Notes: a model not told the origin generated them from the sequence alone. DNA of 64,000 nt from Rhynchopus sp. YZ270_cl-10 (GCA_964035575.1 OZ037882.1:434001-498000); one strand, 5' to 3'; counted from the first letter of the stretch, positions 20,669-30,465 are shown. Made by a program: numbers and translations.

Positions 20669-21969
20669 TGTTTGAAATATCCGTGTATTATTTCACCCCC
20701 TAGAATTGGGTAGCAAAATTGGAAAAAGGGGTGGGGGAAGGAAATGCCCGGTGACCTACACAACAGCAGTGACTGGCTCTGTGACAAAGCATTTTTATTG
20801 GAACAAAAACCTAACTAACATATGCCACTCATTTTTTCTACTGGTGGCAGTCCTCTCGGGGGGCATCGACGACGTTGGACGAGTTTCTGCTGAGCACGGA
20901 AGGCGTTCTGGACTGGTGCTGGTTTGGCGGAGGATTTCGCAAAAAAAAAAAAAGCTGTCAGATTCTCTTTATGTTGAAAATAACATAAAAAAAAAAAAAT
21001 GGTGATTGAAAAAAAAGAGAAAAACGTGGTGTTCTTTTTTGGTGTAGACGTTTGTGGGCACGGTATTGAGGGGAGTAAGAAAAGTAATATGATCCTAAGC
21101 AGGTCAACGCTGAGTCACCTTACTGTAAGTGAACACAGGACTCATGGATCAAATCATTGGAGAGGAATAGAGGGGTGAAGGGGGTCCGGAAGGAACGTTT
21201 GCAACAAATCGAAAGGTGTTTGCTTTAATTTTAAAAACAAAACAAACCAAAAAAAAAAGACAATAAGTAATGTACATCACACAGATGATGTGTGGACGGT
21301 CAACTCTCAGTTATTTCCCCCCTTAGTTGGATTTTTTTTTTCCCGCTCGCATTCATTGTTGGGGGTACTCCTTTCTCTGGGATGTCATAAAATTTGACAA
21401 AAAAAGTGGTATTTTCAAGTCAACTCTCATTATACATCTCATACGATTGATTGTAACGCATTTAAGTGTTGCAAATGGCATCAAAATGAAGTTATCAATG
21501 CAGGCACACCTCCGACTGACCCACTGTACGATGCCAGCCATCCGGATGAAAGCACATCAAACGTAGGGAGGTGCGTTGGGAGAGAGATAAGAGAAAATAA
21601 AGAGAAATTTGAGAGAAGAAAAAATGCATGCAAAACACCACAACGGGGACAATCAGCGGACGCAGGGCAACTGCAAATAAATGAAGGCTTATAAGTATTT
21701 CAACCTATACAATCAATAAATTGATAGCATAGGAAAAGTTTATAGGATAAACATAAGCCTCTCTCTGTGCTTAAGTCACCTTAAAAGTTTTGACCTGAAA
21801 TACAAATGCCCTTTTGTGAACAGTGTACCTTTTGGTAAATAAGCGGGTGCACCGTGGGTATGTGGAACCCCCCCACAACCATTCAGTCCTACAATCCAGT
21901 TCGTGGTTTACATCTCATTATTCCATAAAGACTAGCCATACAAAAGCCCTGTACCCCAATTGGTGCGAT
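20669..21969. other. Spacer with family A, B, E and G repeats
   Basis: Recognised are an altered stem-loop (21089-21121), a family E copy (21494-21551), a family G fragment (21629-21680), an ATTGA hairpin (21703-21733), a family A stem-loop (21739-21782) and a long family B copy (21796-21915). No gene is supported. Confidence 0.55.
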
Positions 21970-22140
21970 AATATATATTATTATCGTGAATTTATTTTCC
22001 AGTATTTCACGCACAGGTGGAAACAGCCCGAGGGGAAGCATTTTTTCCCGAGGGCGAAGCCCGAGGGGAAAAATGCTTCCCCGAGGGCTGTTTCCACCTG
22101 TAAGTGGAATACTGGTATAAATTCACGATAATATATTATT
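21970..22140. repeat. Fold-back element, about 170 bp
   Basis: The two arms are inverted copies from the outer ATATATTATTATCGTGAATT through CCAGTATT.CAC, ACAGGTGGAAACAGCCC and GGGGAAGCATTTTT to an apex near 22055 containing GAGGGCGAAGCCC. The whole segment can form one long hairpin. Its outer GTGAATTTATTTTCC recurs on both sides of the retroelement block at 22.6 and 28.3 kb. Confidence 0.85.
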
Positions 22141-22239
22141 TTATCTCCAAATGAGACCATGAATTTCACAACCCGTTTTCACGTACAAAGAGAAGAGGGT
22201 GGGGTGGTTCTTTTTATGATGATTTTTGATTCAGTTTTT

Positions 22240-22422
22240 TTATGTGGAACTCTTAGCGCTGGACAGCGCCTTGAGCCAGAACTGGTGCAGCGGGTTTGTG
22301 GCGCTTACGCAGCTGTACTTCTGATGAAGTGAGGAAGACGATGAAGACGATGACGATGAGTCACTTGTGTTCGTGTCGGACTCACTCTCCACAGGTGCCC
22401 TCGTACGTTTTTGAGGTGTCAT
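22240..22422 (-). CDS. Possible small serine-rich protein
   Basis: A 60-codon frame from ATG at 22422 begins MTPQKRTRAPVESESDTNTS, followed by a ten-serine run and LHQFWLKALSSAKSST. The basic start, acidic/Ser middle and hydrophobic end are not typical of random AT-rich spacer here. It is short, has no recognised domain, and may be a first exon or a remnant. Confidence 0.25.
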   Translation of the reverse strand: MTPQKRTRAPVESESDTNTSDSSSSSSSSSSLHQKYSCVSATNPLHQFWLKALSSAKSST

Positions 22423-22589
22423 TTGAGATTTTGGAAGAAAATTGGGGGGAAAACGGTGTGTATCCTTGGTTTGTGTGCTACAGAAAATTAACTGAAAAAT
22501 GCGTTTGAGACCCCTAGAATGGCTCAAAATGCCTCTTTTCTGGCTTTAATTGCAAAATTGGGCCTCCAAAGGCCTCCAAAAAAAATTTC

Positions 22590-22800
22590 GAGAGTTCAGT
22601 TCTACGATTTTCGACCGTGAATTTATTTTTTCTGAGCGTGAATTTATTTTTCTGAGCGTGAATTTATTTTTTGAGCGTGAAACATAGGTTTCGAACGCGC
22701 GTTCGAAAATCGAAAACGCGCAAATCCAAAATCGGAAAACGCGCACATGAAAAAAAAAAAAAAACGCGCGTTCGAAAAGCCGGACGCGCGTAAAAAAAAA
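22590..22800. repeat. Left flank: GTGAATTTATTTT triplet and TTCGAACGCGCG cluster
   Basis: Three tandem copies of a roughly 23-bp unit GAGCGTGAATTTATTTTT (22615-22680) are followed by several copies of the palindrome-rich CGAACGCGCGTTCGAA. The same sequences occur inverted at 27960-28320, so the retroelement block lies inside a larger inverted-repeat structure. Confidence 0.75.
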
Positions 22801-22949
22801 AGGGCGTTTTTTTTTTTTTATTCCTACGAAGCTTGCTTTAAAGGGGAAATAGTATTACCGGTACGGTCGCCAATCATCCCTCAAACAGGAGGATTGTGCA
22901 ATCAACGAAAAATATTTTTGCACAATCAACTAACATCACACACAAAACA

Positions 22950-23987
22950 ATGGATACCATCGAAAAAGATACGGAGAAGGCTTTCGAGGCGTGTAGCGAA
23001 GGTTTGTGGGCCCAGTATGGCGAACACACGAAGGAACAGGTGGGGTCAGTCGGTGAGCTGTGTGGAATGGAGTGGACCACAGTTCTGGAGGACTTTGGTG
23101 AGTTCCTGACGACAAGAAACCTCAACCTCGCCAAGCTGCGACAGGGAAAGTGCGAAAAGGCCCTGAAGAACCTCGTGAACTACGTTGAGACAAAGGTCGC
23201 TATGGACGACTCAAAACAAGGTGCTGGTACGTCGGACCCCCCTACGAAAGTCGCTACGGGCGACTCTAAAGAAAACAAAGTCGCTACGGGCGACTCTAAA
23301 GAAAACAAAGTCGCTACGAGCGACTCAAAAGAACGACATGTAGGGACAACCGTCGACCAAACACTCAAAGTCGCCACGAGCGACTATAAAGAAAAAGAAG
23401 TCGCAATGGACGACTCAACCGGACGCCTGAAAAGAAAGGCGGATCCGGACACGGACTCCGAGGAGACCTCGGGAGCGAAGAGGCGGAAAACCGCCTCAGG
23501 CGCCACAGGCGCAAAAAACGGCCGTTTCGCCGTGAAGGACCCAGGGTCCTGGGCGCTGCTGGCGGAGGCCCAACGGGGCCTGATTCCTTTCCGAGAGGAA
23601 TTCAGGTGCCTGACCGAGGGTCCTTGCTCGAAGGCAGCCAAGGGAGAAACCAACAGCCTCCTCAGAATCCTCGGGATGGTAGCAACACACATCGGTCTGA
23701 CGGACGATGGCGACGCTGCCGACAAGGTTTTGCAGGACATCGGCGAAGCTGCATTTGGGCGTCTGGAGGCACTGAAGATGGGCAATATGGAAGGCAGATG
23801 GGATGCAGCGCTCATCGTGGAAAACGAAGTGTGTGGCGGGACCGACCAGCCGGAGTACCTGCGCAGCGCCCACCGAGAAGCCCGCAGAAGGGAAAAGAAC
23901 AACCCCCACGGAGGAGCAAAACAGCGTCCGTTTCGCAGGCAAGGGAAGGGCGGAAAGGGCGGAAAGGGTGGAAAAGGAACCAAGTAA
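22950..23987 (+). CDS. Retroelement gag-like protein
   Basis: This first frame of the tyrosine-recombinase retroelement, 345 codons from ATG at 22950, has an acidic helical N-terminal part. A tandem KVATGDSKEN-type repeat follows (about residues 85-155), then a basic KRKAD/KRRKT segment, a conserved-looking helical domain, and a Gly/Lys/Arg-rich tail ending near GKGGKGGKGTK that could bind nucleic acid. The product is inferred from position and composition. Its repeat-coding DNA reappears downstream at 27.05-27.65 kb. Confidence 0.65.
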   Translation: MDTIEKDTEKAFEACSEGLWAQYGEHTKEQVGSVGELCGMEWTTVLEDFGEFLTTRNLNLAKLRQGKCEKALKNLVNYVETKVAMDDSKQGAGTSDPPTKVATGDSKENKVATGDSKENKVATSDSKERHVGTTVDQTLKVATSDYKEKEVAMDDSTGRLKRKADPDTDSEETSGAKRRKTASGATGAKNGRFAVKDPGSWALLAEAQRGLIPFREEFRCLTEGPCSKAAKGETNSLLRILGMVATHIGLTDDGDAADKVLQDIGEAAFGRLEALKMGNMEGRWDAALIVENEVCGGTDQPEYLRSAHREARRREKNNPHGGAKQRPFRRQGKGGKGGKGGKGTK

Positions 23988-26766
23988 TCTCCACAACGTT
24001 GTCCCCCCCTCCCTTCCCCCTACTCAACCCCTCCCAATCCCCTCCCTTTCCCAACACAATGCCCCTGTCTCGTATTCTGGAACCCACCCCCAAGAACCTG
24101 CGAGGACGTCCATGCCTCGTGGAGCCGACAGTCACAGAGACCGAAGCCGAAAAACTGACGATGATGCTGCAGACACAACTCGGCGGAGCATTGGCACCAA
24201 GCACATGGGCCCAACAACGGAGTGTCGGACGGAGGGTGGAACTATTCCGGACGCAGTGGCAGGAAGCGACAGGGCAACTGCTACCGTGGGACATAACCAT
24301 CGCCACTTGGATAGTACGTCAAGGGCATATAAAACCATCGTCACGGCTGCAATACTCAAACACATGCCTCGCTTGGGGGCGACGAAGAGGGTTGCTGGAG
24401 GCATCCTCGGTGGTGCTAAGGGACCTGCAGCGAAGTCTCAAGCGGGGGGGCGCTCTTCGACCACACAAACAGGCCCCTCCTGTTACAAAAGAGGAGATGC
24501 GGAACATTCTGGAGACCTGCACAAGCCAACATATACGACTAGCGTTACAAATCACGTGGACTGCAGCGGCCAGGCTCGGAGATACTCTGCGTCTGACTCG
24601 CGAGAACCTCACCTTTCCAGAGGGGGAGGAGTTCGTGTGCATCGACTGGAGCGGAAGCAAGAGCGACCCCTTCCGCGAGGGGATGACGACGGGGGTACGC
24701 CTGGGCGAGCCAGCCCGGTCACAGCTTGCTCTGTTGTGCGCGGCGACAACGCCGCTCTCGCCTCTTTTTCCGGACCCGAAGGAACGCCTGATACGACACA
24801 TGAGAAAAACAAATGCCAGTCTGCAGGGACACTCGCTGCGAAGAGGAGCAGTAGTCTGCCTGATCCAGGGCGGTCACAGCTTGGAGGAGATAATGTCGTT
24901 GACGAGACACAAAACATTGAAGAGCTTGCTCCACTACGCGCCTTCCGCGCTTTTGGAGATCAACACCGAGACAGCCAGACTTTCGAAGGCCCTGTCCCTG
25001 TGAGCTTGTCTCTGACCCCTCATTTCGCTCACGCCACAGGCCGGAAGATTGGGACCGACGTGGTGGATGCCCTGCGTCAAGTGCGTTACGCCGTACCCGC
25101 AGATGAGGACGACGATAAATATACGTTTGGACCTTTTGTGGAACCGGGGTACGATGGATGTATACGGGATGTCCAAGCGCCGCACCTGCCCTCTGACCTG
25201 GCTCTGGCTCCCATCAGCATGAACAGGATCGATTTGGACGCTCTGAAGGCTCTGGACACTGATAACGCACTTGAGGGAACGCTGGATGTTTTGCGAGACA
25301 AAGACAAATTCTTATCCCTGTTCTTACCTGATGAAGACGCGCCGACGGTAAATGTTGTGTCCAAGCACATGCGACAGCACGTAAATGACCTCCGTAAATA
25401 CGATGTGGCGGAGTTTTCTGAAAAACCGGTACTGGCCATGCCGGCTTTTGTAGTGGAGAAAAGCTCGGGGGGGGGGCGTTTCATCTTGAACTGCACAGCT
25501 CTAAACGACAAAATGGTCCGCCCGCCTCCTTGCAACTTACCAACTATGCCGGGGGTCATCAAACGTATGCTGGATGCAAAGTGGGTGGCTATGACGGACG
25601 TCAAAAGCGCTTTCTTCCAGTTTGAATTGTCAACGGACATCCGCCCCTATTTTGCGATGAAACTAGGCGGACAGAGGGGCCACCACCGTACCATGCAGAT
25701 GAAGGTCTTGCCCATGGGATGGAAGTTCGCACCGTGCATCGTCCAGCGGGCAATTCTTCTTTTGGCAGGGCCTTACGCAATCGTCTGGATCGACAACGTG
25801 TTCATCCTTGGTGATTCGGAAGAACAATGCAGGGCCCGTTTCGAGGTGTTTGACCAGCGCTGCAAGAACATACGTTTGGAGTTAAATTCGGACCCGGAGT
25901 TCGGCAGACCGCTGCAGCGTTTTGTAGCACTGGGCCTGGAGTTCGATCTGCAGAACGGAACCTTTCGTATGTCGGAGAAGTGGCTGTGTAAACTCTCGCA
26001 GTCAAAGCACCTCGAAGCGGCAAAATCAGGCATATGCACAGCGCGACAATTCTACAAGACGCTGGGATCGCTGGTGTGGTGTTCTTACTGCAAAACTCAC
26101 AGACTGTGTGTCTACAGCGGCCTACTTTCGTTCCTGAGCGCACTGGCCCGTAAACTGGCGGTGGACGTGACACTGTGGGACAAGGATATTACCCTCACAA
26201 GGTGCGTGCGCGATGAACTGGACGCTTTCTGGTACAAGTGTCGGGAGAACGCATACCGCCCAGCCGCATCGACACCTACTCACACCATCACCGCGTGGTC
26301 CGATGCAAGCGCGCCGGCATGGGGGTGTATTGTGGAAAACCCCGGAGCAGGCCGAAAGGAGTGGGCGTTGAAGGGTCTTTTCAGCCAGGCTAAGTCCACA
26401 CATATCTTTTTAAAAGAACTTTTGGCGGCTTTCCGTGTGGTGTGCTTAACTGTCGAAGTGGTTGAAGTGCGGGGAGCCTGCGTAAACCTGATGATAGACA
26501 ATGCTGCTGTGGTGGCCGCCATCAACAAGGGTCACTCGAAGAACCATGCGGCAAACCTCATTCTCAGCGCGCTGTACCGTACGTGTGAAGCAGCGCAGTT
26601 GACAGCATCCGCTACATGGGTTCCGACAGGCGAACAACGGGCGGATGGGCTCACGAGGGGCCAAACTAGCCCTTTTTTGGTGGCAGACCCGAGCAAGGGA
26701 AGAGATTACGTACAGGGGGATTTGCCGCACCACATTGAAGTTCTGATGGACTCACTCTGGATGTAG
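23803..26766 (+). CDS. Retroelement reverse transcriptase-RNase H
   Basis: The long open frame overlaps both preceding frames. Only the part from about 25.08 kb looks conserved; the true start is unknown. Reverse transcriptase blocks include the region from VVEKSSGGGRFILNCTALND through MTDVKSAFFQFEL, VLPMGWKFAPCIVQRAI and the following palm strand. RNase H begins at TAWSDASAPAWGCI and continues with LMIDNAAVVAAINKG and ASATWVPTGEQRADGLTRG. This layout is typical of DIRS/Ngaro-type elements. Confidence 0.8.
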   Translation: MQRSSWKTKCVAGPTSRSTCAAPTEKPAEGKRTTPTEEQNSVRFAGKGRAERAERVEKEPSNLHNVVPPSLPPTQPLPIPSLSQHNAPVSYSGTHPQEPARTSMPRGADSHRDRSRKTDDDAADTTRRSIGTKHMGPTTECRTEGGTIPDAVAGSDRATATVGHNHRHLDSTSRAYKTIVTAAILKHMPRLGATKRVAGGILGGAKGPAAKSQAGGRSSTTQTGPSCYKRGDAEHSGDLHKPTYTTSVTNHVDCSGQARRYSASDSREPHLSRGGGVRVHRLERKQERPLPRGDDDGGTPGRASPVTACSVVRGDNAALASFSGPEGTPDTTHEKNKCQSAGTLAAKRSSSLPDPGRSQLGGDNVVDETQNIEELAPLRAFRAFGDQHRDSQTFEGPVPVSLSLTPHFAHATGRKIGTDVVDALRQVRYAVPADEDDDKYTFGPFVEPGYDGCIRDVQAPHLPSDLALAPISMNRIDLDALKALDTDNALEGTLDVLRDKDKFLSLFLPDEDAPTVNVVSKHMRQHVNDLRKYDVAEFSEKPVLAMPAFVVEKSSGGGRFILNCTALNDKMVRPPPCNLPTMPGVIKRMLDAKWVAMTDVKSAFFQFELSTDIRPYFAMKLGGQRGHHRTMQMKVLPMGWKFAPCIVQRAILLLAGPYAIVWIDNVFILGDSEEQCRARFEVFDQRCKNIRLELNSDPEFGRPLQRFVALGLEFDLQNGTFRMSEKWLCKLSQSKHLEAAKSGICTARQFYKTLGSLVWCSYCKTHRLCVYSGLLSFLSALARKLAVDVTLWDKDITLTRCVRDELDAFWYKCRENAYRPAASTPTHTITAWSDASAPAWGCIVENPGAGRKEWALKGLFSQAKSTHIFLKELLAAFRVVCLTVEVVEVRGACVNLMIDNAAVVAAINKGHSKNHAANLILSALYRTCEAAQLTASATWVPTGEQRADGLTRGQTSPFLVADPSKGRDYVQGDLPHHIEVLMDSLWM
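24059..25003 (+). CDS. Retroelement tyrosine recombinase
   Basis: This frame has 314 residues. An N-terminal helical DNA-binding region is followed by the recombinase core: TAARLGDTLRLTRENL (first Arg), GHSLRRGAVV (His-x-x-Arg) and TRHKTLKSLLHYAP with the presumed nucleophile Tyr. These enzymes insert a circular DNA intermediate without target duplication, in place of an integrase. It overlaps the reverse transcriptase frame, as in DIRS-type elements. Confidence 0.85.
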   Translation: MPLSRILEPTPKNLRGRPCLVEPTVTETEAEKLTMMLQTQLGGALAPSTWAQQRSVGRRVELFRTQWQEATGQLLPWDITIATWIVRQGHIKPSSRLQYSNTCLAWGRRRGLLEASSVVLRDLQRSLKRGGALRPHKQAPPVTKEEMRNILETCTSQHIRLALQITWTAAARLGDTLRLTRENLTFPEGEEFVCIDWSGSKSDPFREGMTTGVRLGEPARSQLALLCAATTPLSPLFPDPKERLIRHMRKTNASLQGHSLRRGAVVCLIQGGHSLEEIMSLTRHKTLKSLLHYAPSALLEINTETARLSKALSL

Positions 26767-26828
26767 TATATATTTTTTATTTTTTTTTGGGGTATCATTA
26801 TCATCATCATCAGCATTCGGGTGGATTT

Positions 26829-26867
<39 letters not shown>

Positions 26868-27029
26868 GTAACTCTGATAGGTAAGTAAAAGGAAAAAAGG
26901 TTTTTTCGTTGATTGCACAATTACCCTGTTTGAGGGGTGATTGGCGACCGTATCTGAGGAACTATTTCTCCTTTAAGCTACGCTTGTAGGAATAAAAAAA
27001 AAAAAAAAAAAAAAAAGAAAGAAAGAAGA

Positions 27030-27156
27030 CGAAGTAACTGTGTTGGTGCGTCGGACCCCCCTACGAAAGTCGCTACGGGCGACTATAAAGAACTACAAAG
27101 TCGCTACGGGCGACTATAAAGAACGACATGTAGGGACAACCGTCGGCCAAACACTG
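27030..27156 (+). repeat. Displaced gag fragment of the retroelement
   Basis: From GGTGCGTCGGACCCCCCTAC through two GTCGCTACGGGCGACT units to CATGTAGGGACAACCGTCG, this stretch closely matches the gag repeat region at about 23227-23370. It is a separate partial copy downstream of the element and leads directly into the 88-bp satellite. Confidence 0.85.
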
Positions 27157-27690
27157 TAAGTCGCCACGAGCGACTATAAAGAATAAGGTGTCGCACACGA
27201 CGTCTCCGGCGATGACGCCGCGGCCACACTGGGCGATAACAGTGAAAGTCGCCACGAGCGACTATAAAGAATAAGGTGTCGCTAACGACGTCTCCGGCGG
27301 TGACGCCGCGGCCACACTGGGCGAAAACAGTGAAAGTCGCCACGAGCGACTATAAAGAATTAGATGTCGCAAACGACGTCTCCGGCGGTGACGCCGCGGC
27401 CACACTGGGCGAAAACAGTAAAAGTCGCCACGAGCGACTATAAAGAATAAGGTGTCGCAAACGACGTCTCCGGCGATGACGCCGCGGCCACACTGGGCGA
27501 TAACAGTGAAAGTCGCCACGAGCGACTATAAAGAATAAGGTGTCGCTAATGACGTCTCCGGCGGTGACGCCGCGGCCACACTGGGCGAAAACAGTGAAAG
27601 TCGCCACGAGCGACTATAAAGAATTAGATGTCGCAAACGACGTCTCCGGCGGTGACGCCGCGGCCACGCTGGATAAGTCAGTGGGCGAAA
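27157..27690 (+). repeat. 88-bp minisatellite, six units with a three-unit higher order
   Basis: Units begin near 27157, 27244, 27332, 27420, 27508 and 27596, each with GTCGCCACGAGCGACTATAA (gag-derived) and then GACGTCTCCGGCG.TGACGCC and GCGGCCACACTGGGCGA. Unit variants follow the order 1-2-3-1-2-3: units 1 and 4 share GATGACG/GATAACAG, 2 and 5 share GTCGCTAA, and 3 and 6 share ATTAGATGTCGCAAACG. This indicates duplication of a 264-bp trimer. Confidence 0.9.
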
Positions 27691-27770
27691 CAGATTTGTA
27701 GCATCTTTATCAGGACTCCGAGTATTCAGCTCTGTGCAGAGCAGTCCCAGGGGGTTAGGGGTGCAATCAA

Positions 27771-27960
27771 CGAAAAAAAAAAACCTTTTTTCCTTTTACT
27801 TACCTACCGATCCTACTATTTTTATTCCTACGAAGCTTGCTTTAAAGGGGAAATAGTATTACCGGTACGGTCGCCAATCATCCCTCAAACAGGAGGATTG
27901 TGCAATCAACGAAAAAAAAAAACCTTTTTTCCTTTTACTTACCTACCGATCCTACTATTT
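27771..27960 (-). repeat. Extra terminal repeat of the retroelement
   Basis: ATTCCTACGAAGCTTGC ... GTGCAATCAACG (about 27817-27910) copies the left terminal repeat at 22.8 kb. It is bracketed by a direct repeat with CCTTTTACTTACCTACCGAT (27788 and 27928). The bracket corresponds to sequence just inside the right terminus at 26866-26902. It is a leftover from another copy or a rearrangement. Confidence 0.8.
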
Positions 27961-28340
27961 TTTTTCAAACGCGCGTTCGAAAAAGTGGTTTTTTCGAACG
28001 CGCGTTTGAAAAACTGGACGCGCGTTCGAAAAAACCACTTTTTCGACGCGCGTTCGAAAAACCTCCCCACGTAAACATGAGGCTTCCACTTTTTCGAACG
28101 CGCGTTTTTTTCTCGTTTTTTTCGAACGCGCGTTTTTTTTTGGTTTTTCAAACGCACGTTTTTTTTTCGTTTTTTTCAAACGCGCGTTTTTTTTTCGTTT
28201 TTTCCGAACGCGCGTTTTTTTTTTCGTTTTTCAAACGCGCACTCGAAAACGCCTAAAAAACGCGAACGCGCGTTCGAAACCTATGGTGAAATACCGGAAA
28301 ATAAATTCACGCCCCTCCTTCACGATTTTGTGAAGGGGCG
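27960..28340. repeat. Right flank: clustered CGAACGCGCGTTCG palindromes
   Basis: About ten copies of CGAACGCGCG or CAAACGCGCG separated by T-runs end in GTTCGAAACCTATGGTGAA and AAATAAATTCACG, which is the inverse of the left flank at 22.6-22.8 kb. A hairpin CGCCCCTTCACA-type palindrome (CGCCCCTCCTTCACG ... GTGAAGGGGCG) closes the structure near 28310-28340. Confidence 0.75.
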
Positions 28341-29424
28341 TGAAATTCATGGTCTCAAGCGGGGATAAAAACAAAAAAAAAGAAAAAAAAAAAAGTTTAT
28401 AAGATGACCCTAAGCCTCTCTGTGCTTAGTCACCTTAGAAATAAAGAGAGCAAAAGGCGAAAGATGAATATACCTCACAGTGCATACACATCTTAAATCA
28501 AGGCAACAAACTACACGTTTACACATGCACAAAAACAAAAAGAGCAAGTCCTGCAAAAAAAACCCTCCTTTTATGAAACGAGAATAAGCGAGCACAAAAA
28601 AAAAAAAATGGTAGTTGAAGTGCAAACGGCTCTGTGGACGAAGGCACCTTAGCCTCTCATAGTTGGTCACTCAAAAAATTTGAAGAAAAAAAAAGAAGGA
28701 AGGAAAGTTGAATATGCCTCACTGTGATACACATCTTTGAAGAGGAAAAAGATTAAGATATAATTTTCAATCGAAAGATGGAGTTTTATCCACCAGCTTC
28801 GTCTCCTCTGTTTTTTTTTTTTTTTGATAAATTGTTGGAGTAGTGTAGTTGCCTCGGTTGTGTTGCCACAGTTGTGCAATCTCCACTGTTTTTTTTTTTT
28901 TTTGTAAATTTAAAAAAGAATCTTTTGTTTTTGAAGAGGAAAAAAACAAAAGTGAAGTTGATATGTGCAAAACGCCTCTGGGACGCAGGGCACTGACACT
29001 CTGTGGGTTATCGAACCCAAAAAAATGAAATTATTACGCATCCACTCGACGTTTGGATTTTAAAAAAAAAAAACCAGATACCCGAAAAGAGGGTTTGGGG
29101 GGGAGAGTTTGATTCTTTTGAACGCATCCCCACAGCTCAGTCACATTTTTTTTTCTCTCAAAAATCACCAAACGCTATAATGAACGAAACATTGACAATT
29201 TTTCTTCTGATTATGTAATGTGTTATGTGAGATGTGGGGGAGCACGGGAAGCGGGGGGAAAAAAACGACTCGTGGTTACTGCAAAAAAAATTTCATTAGA
29301 AGTGTCTTGTGGTGCTCCAGGAGGGGTCGCTGACAGGTCGTTGACCGACTTCCAAAAACACCATCTTGTTGTAAAAAAAAAATGAACGAACCTCGCCTCT
29401 CATTTACAGTCAACAAAAAATGGT
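28341..29424. other. Spacer 3' of the glycosidase-like gene
   Basis: Contains a family A stem-loop (28396-28436), related AAGATG...CATCTT stem-loops (28455-28495, 28704-28740), a family C copy (28826-28892), a family G copy with GGGTTATCGAACCC (28951-29020) and a GGTCGCTGACAGGTCG motif (29327-29342). No gene is supported. Confidence 0.55.
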
Positions 29425-30465
29425 CTAGAAATAAGACTGCAACAGTTGTTCGAGGTTCAGATCCGATGTACCCAACCCCGAGAACGCCTGCGGGTACGCC
29501 CATTCCTTTGACCCTTGGTCGCTCACTCCCCACACGACGTACGAACCTTTCACATCTTTTGCGCCTCCCCACGACTCACAACAGAAGTCTGCATCGTTGC
29601 TATCGTGATCCCATTTACTTTGGTTCCCAATCGACCACCAGGAGGTAGGTTCTTGGTCAAAATTGTACTTAGAGTTGGTGACGTTCGGGACCTTCACGTC
29701 TTCAACGGAGGGTACAATGAAAAGGTTTTTCGACTCTTCCCAGGTTTTCAGATCCTTGCTCCTCTGGATATGAATATGCGTCCCCCCGCTGATCGTATAG
29801 TAGTACCCATCCGACGGAAGGTACCGCACACTAGGGCACGCCACCACCCCTCCTTTGTACACTGCAGAATCCAATGTAATCCAGTTTTTCGTCAAATCCC
29901 CGTCGGTTCCGTTGTTAACTGCCCAGGTTGTCCCCTTCTCCGTAGCCATCACATAGCCATGCGGTGGAAGGCCTGCGGGGGATGGAGGATACACCCTGCC
30001 AACATCGACATTCGGTCCTGACCAATTTACGTTGGTTTTACCTCTGGTCCATGTTAGGAGGTCGGTGGAGGAATAGGCCCAGACTCCGGTTTCGTTGGAA
30101 GGGGGGCCAAAAGGGCGGGTGTTGTTTCCACAACGATCCCAAGGGACTCCGAAGACCCATGCTGTGTTATGATCGTAGTCGACGAAGGAGCTGCCAAACC
30201 CCATACCGATACTGCTGCTAATGTTGGTTATGATGGTACCGGTTTCGAAGTCGCGTACACGGAAGTAGCTGTGTCCTTCAAATACCGGGTCCCACTTTCC
30301 AGCATGACCCCAGTAGGTGCATGGGATGTTCTCAAGTAAAACCAAACGGTCCGTCTTCGGCCAATGAAACATCGATGTTTCGAACACATTCACATCGTAC
30401 ACCCCTTGTTTAGTGAAGTCCGCGAGGACCGTAGTTGAAGTGAGCAGTAGAGTGAGGAGTTTCAT
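29425..30465 (-). CDS. Secreted glycosidase-like five-bladed propeller
   Basis: The frame stays open upstream, but the best start is ATG at 30465, which gives a signal peptide (MKLLTLLLTSTTVLA) and 346 residues. Eleven nt upstream is a pyrimidine tract ending TATCTTAG. The chain resembles five-bladed-propeller glycoside hydrolases (GH43/GH117-like fold). Features include ENIPCTYWGHAGKWDPVF, FVDYDHNTAWVFGVPWD, VWAYSSTDLLTWTRGK, YYTISGGTHIHIQRSKDLKT and CCESWGGAKDVKGSYVVWG. Many N-glycosylation sequons support secretion. Acidic residues suited to catalysis are present, but the exact family and substrate cannot be fixed by eye. It is a single exon. Confidence 0.7.
   Translation of the reverse strand: MKLLTLLLTSTTVLADFTKQGVYDVNVFETSMFHWPKTDRLVLLENIPCTYWGHAGKWDPVFEGHSYFRVRDFETGTIITNISSSIGMGFGSSFVDYDHNTAWVFGVPWDRCGNNTRPFGPPSNETGVWAYSSTDLLTWTRGKTNVNWSGPNVDVGRVYPPSPAGLPPHGYVMATEKGTTWAVNNGTDGDLTKNWITLDSAVYKGGVVACPSVRYLPSDGYYYTISGGTHIHIQRSKDLKTWEESKNLFIVPSVEDVKVPNVTNSKYNFDQEPTSWWSIGNQSKWDHDSNDADFCCESWGGAKDVKGSYVVWGVSDQGSKEWAYPQAFSGLGTSDLNLEQLLQSYF

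Larger units (their letters stand above)
22817..26997 (+). mobile_element. Tyrosine-recombinase (DIRS/VIPER-like) retrotransposon
   Basis: The element is about 4.2 kb and has inverted terminal repeats (about 22817-22912 and 26903-26997). It carries three long plus-strand frames in the order gag-like, tyrosine recombinase, reverse transcriptase-RNase H; the last two overlap. No methyltransferase or envelope-like part is seen. Inverted ends and this gene order fit the DIRS superfamily; the order also matches trypanosomatid VIPER. All three frames are long and uninterrupted, so the copy looks whole and is probably young. Additional termini at 18.1, 27.8 and 54.9 kb show older activity. Confidence 0.85.

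Noticed and set aside
27030-27690. CRISPR-like array
   Set aside because: The units are contiguous 88-bp tandem repeats without unique spacers, in a eukaryotic context.
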